A DNA stretch of 64,000 bases, taken from NCBI GenBank assembly GCA_023014485.1, contig JAJOZX010005511.1, positions 201,501 through 265,500 on the forward strand, in the 5' to 3' direction. A program made the position numbers and the translations under genes. This document shows, piece by piece, positions 56,538 through 64,000 of the stretch (positions within the stretch are counted from its first letter, which is position 1; every line of letters starts with the position of its first letter). The stretch comes from Bathynomus jamesi (Eukaryota; Arthropoda; Malacostraca; Isopoda; Cirolanidae). The notes under the pieces were generated by a model. That model was not told where the DNA came from, searched no databases, and saw only the letters and a list, made by a program, of their open reading frames with translations.

Positions 56538-57190
56538 CAGTGATGTAGTCGAGACTAGTGATGTAACGATGTATCGGTATTGGTGAAATTGTGGCCGATA
56601 CTACCGATACGTTATAAAAATATTCAATTTTGATCCTTTAGATTCTCTAAACCCTGACATTCTTGATAAGATTTAGATAAAGAATGATGATTAGTAATTA
56701 ACACGTTGATACCAAATAAAGCTGCTGGTCTCGATAATAGTTATGTTGGGATTCTCAAAGGAGGGGAGGATAGCTTAGCTGAGACATTATTTTCTTTGTT
56801 ACTGGTACATCTATTAATTATGCAGAAACACCTGAAGATTGAAAAAAGCAAATGTTTTACCCATTTACAAAAAAAAAAGGTAATAAAGAGGCGGTGGAAA
56901 TTAGTTTATCATCATTGGTAGGAAAGATACTAGAATTATAAAGAATAGTATTAAAGAAGTTTTAAATCTTATTTCAAGTTCCAGACAGATTTAGATCAGG
57001 AAGGTCTTGTTTGTCTAATCTCAGACTTTTTAGAGTTTGTAACTGAACAGGTACTCGGGTAGATAATGGAAATGATGTAGATTAGTGATGTACCGATGTA
57101 TCGGTATCGGCCAAAGTATCGACAAAATTTAAGTATCGGAATCGGTCAAAATGTTGGTATCGGTACATCACTAGTCGAGACCACCGAGAC
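56538..57190. mobile_element. Nested hAT-type MITEs
   Basis: An outer element starts CAGTGATGTAGTCGAGAC. It is interrupted by a 618-bp insert, 56556-57173, with ends TAGTGATGTAACG and CATCACTA, flanked by perfect GTCGAGAC duplications (56548-56555 and 57174-57181). A second internal copy of the insert's left end starts at 57083, so 57083-57173 looks like a compact 91-bp unit. Confidence 0.82.
56690..57070 (+). mobile_element. LINE reverse-transcriptase fragment inside the MITE
   Basis: PNKAAGLDNSYVGILKGG followed in other frames by KKKGNKE-type and FRSGRSCLSNL-type blocks is the 5' part of a non-LTR RT. It is badly decayed and lies within the hAT-type insert. Confidence 0.55.
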
Positions 57191-57402
57191 CATACGCAAT
57201 TTTTGCATGTATTCAATATTGTGTAATGCCAAATTCCTAACCTTCGTATTTCCATTCAGGAATAAAGATTGTAGAGAGGTTATCGAGTGACAATTGCAAA
57301 ATTTACTCATAATTTATTCACAAATTCATAGTTTGTAACATTTTCAGCAGTTAACTGCCTACTTAAAACAAGATAAGCGTTCGTTGCACTTGAAGAACAT
57401 CG

Positions 57403-57492
57403 CAGTGACGTAGTCGAGACCACCGAGACTGAGACAGAAACCTAGACCAGAAAAAAAAGGTCTCGAGACCGGTCTCGAGTCCTACATCACTG
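57403..57492. mobile_element. 90-bp palindromic MITE
   Basis: Ends CAGTGACGTAGTCGAGACC and, in complement, CAGTGATGTAGGACTCGAG, around GGTCTCGAGACCGGTCTCGA. The left end matches the outer element at 56538. No clean flanking duplication. Confidence 0.7.
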
Positions 57493-57796
57493 CTTAATAC
57501 GTATAATTATTTATTGTATTCTGCATTCACTTTTCATAATATAAATTTAAAACTCGTCGAAAATTCACTTCTCACGAATTCCAGTGTTTTTATATTTCGC
57601 ATTTTCAATGTTTTGAAGTACCTATCTCGTGCCATGCCTTCTTTCCCGACGTTTCATGACTTTCACCTTTCGGCTTTATTCACCCTCCCCACCCCTTACC
57701 CATTTCGGGAGAGGCTGTTCCTCGGCTGGCAAAAAGGATTCCTACTTCTAAAAATAAAGTTGATCATTTTCAATAGATTTTATATATATATATATA
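57493..57796. other. No feature seen
   Basis: Pyrimidine-rich sequence ending in (TA)n. Confidence 0.5.
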
Positions 57797-58006
57797 TACA
57801 CAGGGTGTTTATAAAGTTCCTATCTATTTCGGCGAAAACGTAGCAAAAAGGGTAAAATTCAATAACAATATAATAGAAGGCATACATTTAATGAATACTT
57901 AAGCGTATGATTCTACATGAGCACCATCAGTATCTCTACAGAGTTCGAATCTGTCAGCAGCATTGCGGAACACATTTTGGAGCCTGACAAGGGTTATTTT
58001 TGTAAC
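57797..58006 (-). mobile_element. Mariner fragment, C-terminal end
   Basis: A terminal repeat-like CAGGGTGTTTATAAAGTTCC follows (TA)n. The minus strand then codes RLQNVFRNAADRFELCRDTD, a typical mariner C-terminus. It is cut at the SINE boundary. Confidence 0.65.
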
Positions 58007-58141
58007 CTTAGACCGACAGTTTAACGTGGAATCCGAACCACGCCCCACCAGCAGCCCAGCTTTTTAACCACTAGACTACCCAGGGTACCCATTTATCTAC
58101 CAACCAATTTCTTTATTGTGTGGAAGGATGGACAGCTGGGT
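58007..58141 (-). mobile_element. Dimeric SINE, second unit only
   Basis: The minus strand has CCCAGCTGTCCATCC, the second box A (TAGTGGTTAAAA) and box B (GGTTCGGATTCC). The first tRNA unit and the tail are missing. Confidence 0.75.
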
Positions 58142-58149
58142 TCGGACAA

Positions 58150-58560
58150 GGTCCCAGAGCGATGTTTCTCAACCTTTTGACAAGCCATTTTGACACAAAA
58201 AACCTACACAATAAATTCTGCTGACAAGACCCTGCAGTTATCATTCTTGTCAGAAGTCTTGTGTACACTTTGGAAAGCACGGAGAAGCGAGTATCTAGAA
58301 GTGGTGTCTGAAGCACTAAAGTTTTAATTCCATTTGCAACCTCATACTTATGCGAAATGGGATTCTCATCAATGGTTGCAATTAAAACGGGCAATGAAAC
58401 TAAGATTAACAAATGCAAAGCAAGCATGGATATCTCGGTGAAATACATGGACAGTTATGAAGATTACGATTAACAGAAAATAATCTCAACTGTAAAATTG
58501 TAATTCGGCCTACAAGATTTTTCCACTCGAGAAACGGTGCTTCAAAAATAATGTAATATT
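58150..58560 (+). mobile_element. hAT (ZBED5-like) C-terminal remnant
   Basis: One plus-strand frame reads VLIPFATSYLCEMGFSSMVA followed by IKTGNETK and a stop at 58473, the C-terminal block of ZBED5/FAM200-type hAT proteins. GTTTCTCAACCTTTTG near 58160 resembles a hAT terminal region. Confidence 0.65.
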
Positions 58561-58621
58561 TTTCGTAATATCATCTCTACAGTATATAAGAATATATAAT
58601 TGTTTACATTTCCAGATTGTT

Positions 58622-59210
58622 TAAATTTAGAACACTTTCACACGATAACCATTATTCGTAGTTACAATGTGTACTTCATGCTCAAACTTCATTAGAGCAT
58701 TCACAAGATGCTCTTGTGGAATGGATCCAATAACCTCCGATTTTTTGACGGAGTTCTACCAGATACTTGGGTTTGTCATGACACACACGGGTTTTAACAC
58801 AAGTCGAGTGATCGAAGTGGCCTATCCAACGCTGAAACGCATCAACATGAACGGGACGCCCCAAATATTAACGCTTGATGTGCGATGTCACGTAATTACA
58901 TAATCAATTAATTTTTCTTTGACGATTGCACCGAAACTGGAGCGAATTATCTAATATACTGCGGATTTTTTCACTTCTCCAAATAAGGGCTATTGGGGAT
59001 GACGCGAGAAGTGTAATCTTTTAACAAGATGAGGCACTTTCCAGTTTCCACTACGATGTTGCTGTTCGCCACTCTCGACACAACCTTTCTTCAGAGCTGT
59101 ATAGGCCGTGGTGGACCGATAGCATGGCCACCTCGATCACCGAGTTAACCTAGCTGAATTTTTATCTATGGGGTTATGTCAAAACACGGTAAAAGTTAAT
59201 AATAGTGGAC
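58622..59210 (+). mobile_element. Decayed mariner-type element, copy 1
   Basis: 58622-58760 is the inverse of 59858-60005, with GCTCTTGTGGAATGGATCCA in both. At 59010-59200 a broken transposase C-terminus is readable (FQQDEA, GRGGPIAWPP, LWGYVKT-like blocks). No intact frame. Confidence 0.6.
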
Positions 59211-59479
59211 AATTTTTTTTTATTTAAAAAAAATAAAATGATCAATAAATTCCAAATAGCCTTTTATGCCATGAATAAGTGGTTTTATTAAATAGAAATT
59301 GTAAATAAATCTATAAATAATAGTTAAACATGGGACTAGTTGGTATAGCGTATAGAACACCGCTTGCAAGAAGAGGCTATTTTGCTACTAAAATTCATTG
59401 AAAAATGAACCTTACTGTAAACATATTTAAACGTGGTGGAAAGGCGTTCCAAGCCGCAAGTAAGGCGTACTTAGATATT
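59211..59479. other. No feature seen
   Basis: AT-rich sequence between repeats. Confidence 0.5.
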
Positions 59480-59770
59480 TAGATATTTGGGCGATTAATT
59501 ATATTAGCCAAAATCCATACTGAGCTCCAAATAAATCTAACCGAACCTACAAAAAACACTTGCATGCGGTTGTATGCTCTGTTGGGCGATTTATTTGAAG
59601 CCCAATATAGATTTCGGCTACTATAATTAATCGTCCAAATATCGAATTATACGCTGCACGAACTAGTTCTATGTTTAGCGTGGGAACGCAAAATTCTAAG
59701 GTAATTACTCTAACGTAACCTACAAAAAAAAAATTACATATAGTTGTATGCTCTATTAAAAGTCTAATAA
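59480..59770. repeat. Inverted repeat with a duplicated loop
   Basis: 59488-59533 and 59589-59642 are inverted copies (GGGCGATTAATTATATTAGC against GGACGATTAATTATAGTAGC in complement). The loop (AACCTACAAAAAA and GGTTGTATGCTCTGTT) recurs directly at about 59715-59760. It is a probable MITE. Confidence 0.6.
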
Positions 59771-59799
59771 GCAATTTATTTTTCTAAAATAAGCGAAAA

Positions 59800-60108
59800 A
59801 AAAAAAAATTTCCTCCATTCTTAAGAGCCTCAAAACACTTACGAAATGTAACAACCCCAGTAGTCTGGCAAAACTCCGTCAAAGACGCCGGCCACTGGAT
59901 CCATTCCACAAGAGCATTTTGTTTATGCTCTAATGGAGTTCGTGCGTCGAATACACACCATAGCGGCGAATAATGGTCATCTTGTGAAAGTGTTCTAAAC
60001 TTGGAAACTCTGGATATGTAAGCAACCATACCGTATATGCTGTATACATATGAATTAAGTGAAGAATTACTATTTTTGCACCATTATTTCTTGGACACCC
60101 CGTGTATT
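59800..60108 (-). mobile_element. Decayed mariner-type element, copy 2
   Basis: The right end in complement starts CACGGGGTGTCCAAGAAATA. The minus-strand frame 59784-60029 includes LVEWIQWPASLTEFCQTTG, parallel to copy 1 at 58622 (CGMDPITSDFLTEFYQ). Orientation is opposite to copy 1. Confidence 0.6.
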
Positions 60109-60149
60109 CAATGGTACGAGTTAATAGGTCAATATGCAACATTTTATAT

Positions 60150-60413
60150 ATATGTGATACACACAGACCGTGCATGGAACAAGGAACTCTTCTAGGAAAA
60201 TTAAATCTACTACAGTCCAAATAAGTAATGGTAAATGACAAATACTACACTTTTTCTTTTTCATGATGCTAGCTCGACGTGGGCAACGGGTCACTCGCAG
60301 AGAGGTCCAAAAAATATAGCTTCCCTCACCAGCTATCATGAAAAAGAAAAACTATAGTATTTGTCATTTAACATTACTTATTCAGACTGTAGTGGATTTA
60401 ATTTTCCCAGAAG
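60150..60413. mobile_element. Fold-back MITE with arms of about 83 bp
   Basis: The arms 60188-60272 and 60331-60413 are inverted, with AAATGACAAATACTA and TTAAATCTACTACAGTCC, around a spacer of about 58 bp. The leader ACACACAGACCGTGCATGG also precedes the half copy at 18178. Confidence 0.8.
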
Positions 60414-60416
60414 GAG

Positions 60417-60745
60417 GGTTGGCAAAAACCAGGATTTTTCACAAAAAACCCAAACCAACTGGGTTTTTGCTGGTTTTTGGGGTTTTTGGTTTTTTGATGG
60501 GTTGAAAATTTTTTTTAGAAAGGTCCGATAATTATGTAGTGCCTAATATATCTATTATTTTATTAATTTATTTATCTAATTTACAATATATATTAAGAAG
60601 ACATCTTTATTTCACAGAAAGTTCAGACATGAGAGATAATAATGACATATTAGAATTTTCTCCATTTTAATTTTAGATCTTTCCTTTATTTCTTAGCAGT
60701 AGATTTCAGCTTTATTTAGACCTAACTCAAATTTAAATTTTTAAG
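60417..60745. promoter_or_regulatory. Left end of the hAT element
   Basis: GGGTTGGCAAAAACCAGG, a hAT-like terminus, is followed by internal repeats of GGTTTTTG and AT-rich sequence up to the ATG at 60746. The right terminus was not found before 64000. Confidence 0.5.
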
Positions 60746-63632
60746 ATGCCAAACTCAAAGAGTTATAGAGGTGGAAGATCTAAAGCTAGCGAATGGGACG
60801 AGGTGACTTTATTAAGTGATCAGCCTACTAGAGTACTATGCAATTATTGCAAAGAAAGTATCACTCGAAAAATTGTGTGTGTGAAACATCATCTAGAGAA
60901 ATGCAGTAAAAGAAAAGTGGAATGTTTTGAAAATGAGGCAAGAGGTATGCCGAGACTCGAATTTGGAGCATCAGTTGAAACTGATTCACTTCCTCCAACT
61001 TTGGCTTCTGGCAAAGATGATCCAAAGATTATAAGTGAAAATGTGCCTGAAATGAGTGACACCAGTGCAGGTTCTTCATCATCCACATTCTGTCATTCAC
61101 CACCAATAAAGCATAAAAGGCAAAGATCAATTACACCATTTGTGGTAAGAACGACTGTGGACCAAAAGGAAGAATTAGATTTACGAGTTGCAAGGTTCTT
61201 TTTTTCAGCTAACATACCCTTCAACGTTTTAGAAAATAAAGAATTTATAAAATTAATCAAAAGTCTAAGATCAGGATATGAACCACCAAACAGGAAAAGG
61301 TTGGCATCTGATTTGTTAATAAAAGTTAATGATGAAGTAATCCATGAAATGAAGAATGACCTTAATCTTGATGATTGTACCATTACCCTTCTACAAGGTG
61401 GCTGGAGTTCAGTAGGTAATGATCCTATTATTGCGCACAGTATTCATAATGGAAAAAAGCCATATCTGATTTCAGCAGTAGATGCTGGAAGTACAAAAAA
61501 GACAGCAGAATATTGTGCACAGTTAGCTAGAGAAGCAATAACAAAAACTAAAGAAATATATGGCATTGATGTAAGTATAACTATTTTGTAGGTACATTTT
61601 ATTTTAGTTATAAACTGAATGTAATTCTCCGCCTTGGTATACTCAAATGCTCAGTTCCTTACGGTATGAGTTATGACATTTTATTTTCAGGTATTTGCTA
61701 TATGCACTGATAACGAAAACAAAATGATAAGAATGAGAGAAATTTTTAAGGAGGACAACTACAGTCTTATTACTTATGGCTGTTCAGCACACCATCTAAA
61801 CTTGGTAGAAAAAGATGTCTCCCCAAAATCAGTTCTTAAGCATGTAGAAATTAACAAATATTTCCGAAACCATCACCAACCTCATGTAAGCTAAAAACAA
61901 ATCCAATAAATTAGCTACTGTCAGCTTTACTTTTATGCATTAGCACTGTCACCAGTGTGAATCCTAATTCACGACTCATTAATAAGTTGCATAGGCTATT
62001 TATTTATGCTGTCAAATCCAGCAATATTTGTAATAAAAATTTATATTTTAGGGTTGGTTAATGGAGAAAGGAGGTATGATGCCGCAACTACCAAATGAAA
62101 CCAGATGGAATTCTCAGTTAAAATGCATAAAAACCTATTTGTCAAATTACTCTATATATATATAGAAATAAGAGGAGAGCATATTGAAGACACTGATCAC
62201 AACATCGGAAAATTGATAGATAACTTATCTATACAGAGAGAGGCACTCAATTTACAGTCACAACTCTTACTTGTTGGAAATGCTCTAGATAAGGTGTGTT
62301 TATATTATGCAGTTAAAATTACTTAACTTTAAATACCAATATTAATTTCAAGATATTTTATAGACTTATAGTGCACATTTTATTTATAGAATCCTGTACT
62401 AAAGCACTACTAATAAATAATTAAAATACACTTCATTTTGTGTGTTGTAACTTGTAACACCAAAAAATAAATTCTAACAATGCATAATTCTAAATTACGG
62501 GACAGTCCCGCATTTGATCCAAAAATCCCGCGTTCAAAATGTCCCGCAAAAAATATTTTTTAAGCAAATTTTTTAGGGATGAATTGATTTACAACTTCAA
62601 TATTATATATAATAATTTCAATTTATTCACGATGTTTAATTGTTAAATATTATTGTAATAAAATTTTTCCAATTTCGTTTGTTGTAACCGTTGAAGAAAT
62701 CGTTTCAATTCGAAAAAAAATTTGGTCTTGAAAAAAACCTCAGAAAAATTTTTGTCCCACATGAGCATTTGAAAAATCTGGCAATCCTATTCTAAATGTT
62801 TACAGATGTTTTCATTCAGCCATATATAACTTTATAGTTTTTTTTTTTTTTTGTTACAGTTGCAGGCTGATAATACATTATCTGATGCTGTTGAAATTTG
62901 GCTCAATTTAATCAAAGATAAAAAATTAGCTCCATACAAAGAAAATATTAAGAGGTTTAAAAAAGCTATGGAGCCATGTCATCTTTTGGCAAATATAACT
63001 GACCCAAAGTATGAAGGTAAATAGGACCTAAATGCTTAACTACTATCAATATATAAAACATAAGTAACTCAACTGTATGGGCAGAAGAGTTTTCTCTAAT
63101 CTGAATCAAATCATCTGGCATTGCCATATTAGATAACAATGAGCATAAATTAGATACCATAACATAAATTATATAATCTATATTATTAGCTTTATTTTTG
63201 TTTCCACACAGTTCTATTATTTTTCAGGACAAAAACTGAATAGAGTTCAAGAGGAAAAGGCTGAAGAATGGCTGATTAAAATAAATTCAGAATACATGGC
63301 AGGATATTATGCATTCCGCTTAAAAGACGCACTAATTTTTCCTCCTTATTTATTCAAAGATAGTATAGTGAGCTCTACATCAGCTAGTAATTGGTGGAAA
63401 ATTGTTGAAATGAAAGAAAAAAAAAGAGACCAGGTTACCATTAGGTTTTGCTAAATTTATGAGATCTATTCATAGTTGTAAGGCCAGTTCCGGATCATTG
63501 GAAAGATTTTTTTCAACGTTTGGCTCGGTATGGAGTAAAATGCGAAACAGGTTAGGGAAAGAAAAGGCAGAAATGTTGGTTCGAATCTACCGCCACCTAA
63601 GGTCAAAAGATGCCGAACATACTGATCAATAA
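60746..63632 (+). pseudogene. Five-exon BED/DUF659-type hAT transposase gene
   Basis: Exons 60746-61570, 61691-61885, 62052-62293, 62860-63016 and 63228-63632, each bounded by GT...AG and keeping phase. Exon 1 starts MPNSKSYRGGRSKASEWDEV. It holds a BED-type zinc finger (CNYCKESI ... HHLEKCSK, residues about 32-55) and DUF659-like sequence. Exon 2 carries ICTDNENKMIRM and CSAHHLNLVEKD. Exon 5 carries the hAT dimerisation block (CKASSGSLERFFSTFGSV). Exon 3 has a (TA)n slip near 62152 that brings a stop, and exon 5 a slip in an A-run near 63420. Either a recently dead autonomous hAT or a decayed host-derived gene is possible; the terminus-like sequence at 60417 favours the transposon. Confidence 0.8.
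62496..62789. mobile_element. hAT-type MITE in intron 3
   Basis: A perfect TTCTAAAT duplication flanks it (62488-62495 and 62790-62797). The left end TACGGGACAGTCCCGC and the complement of the right end TAGGATTGCCAGATTT fit hAT termini. 294 bp, no coding. Confidence 0.82.
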
Positions 63633-64000
63633 CACTGGTCAACACTCATTTTATTGCCAATCATATTAGAGTGATTTTGGGGTAACTTTGTGGTGCTGAT
63701 TCCGAATATGACATCGGTTTTGCTAGATTGGCTCTAATTTATGAGATAATTGGTACCCCATTGAAACACGTAAAAATGCAAAAAATTTAATGTTCAGGCG
63801 GAGCCTACTTACAAATCGCATTGAAATTGTCTCAAATCATACAAAAGTAAACACATGAAATACATAATGGCATTTTATTCGGTCTCACCATCTAGAATGT
63901 TCCGGTAGTTTCCCATATGCACGCGTTATGGTTACGTTTCCTATTAATTGAGGGTATTCATTATCACAAGAACTAGAGCCAAATCGGAAAAACTACTTTC
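63633..64000. other. No feature seen
   Basis: Unique-looking AT-rich sequence to the window edge. No hAT right terminus was recognised. Confidence 0.5.

Noticed and set aside
58113..58448. Minus-strand 111-codon frame with a hydrophobic start
   Set aside because: Shadow of the plus-strand hAT C-terminal remnant and SINE sequence.

Overview
The window is eukaryotic repeat-rich DNA with no recognisable host housekeeping gene, bacterial operon or intact structural RNA gene. Long (TA)n, (TG)n and (TCC)n runs, spliced genes, mariner/Tc1, hAT, non-LTR, Ty3-like and Maverick/Polinton elements, and tRNA- and 5S-derived SINEs point to an arthropod. The dense (TA)n, the DD41D mariners and the abundance of Mavericks suggest a crustacean, probably a decapod; the species assignment is inference.

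The centrepiece is a complete Maverick/Polinton at 16979-36497 (19.5 kb). It has AG...CT termini, terminal inverted repeats of roughly 230-290 bp and a perfect 6-bp target duplication (GAAGAT). It landed inside the coding region of another transposon (U1, about 15244-37667), whose transposase reads up to the left GAAGAT and resumes at the right one. Inside the Polinton a packed minus-strand cluster runs from 28.5 kb down to 22.6 kb: packaging ATPase, a small conserved protein, a conserved Maverick protein, chromodomain integrase, minor capsid, small basic protein, major capsid and adenain-like protease. Protein-primed DNA polymerase B lies on the plus strand (28.5-33.1 kb), with unknown right-arm genes beyond it. 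A spliced plus-strand gene with an in-frame tandem exon duplication sits behind a CCAAT/GC/TATA promoter at 21.5 kb. Most of these genes carry frameshifts, so the copy is dead although its ends are crisp. It has been hit by a mariner, a SINE, two MITEs and a 5S-like SINE.

Immediately right (37693-40740) is a relative of U1: a 3-kb DNA transposon (U2) with TIRs of about 140-150 bp and an uninterrupted 790-codon transposase of a family I cannot assign. It is the best candidate for something poorly described.

Left of U1 (1-15.2 kb) are a dimeric tRNA SINE, a decayed Ty3-like element with an odd domain order (4.7-7.9 kb), a decayed LINE-A 3' end, a 5S-derived SINE, a 92-bp fold-back element, a second LINE (11.3-13.3 kb) and an internally deleted mariner. 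Right of U2 come three LINE-A copies (40.8-44.7 and 49.9-51.1 kb), a mariner with an uninterrupted 355-codon DD41D transposase (44.8-46.35 kb), a Tc1 element with a probable spliced intron (48.3-49.9 kb), a second Tc1 split by a hAT fragment (51.5-53.1 kb), nested hAT-type MITEs (56.5-57.5 kb), mariner and hAT scraps (57.8-60.1 kb) and a five-exon BED/DUF659-type hAT gene at the end (60.7-63.6 kb). LINE-A and the dimeric SINE share an 18-nt 3' tail, which suggests that LINE-A mobilises the SINE.
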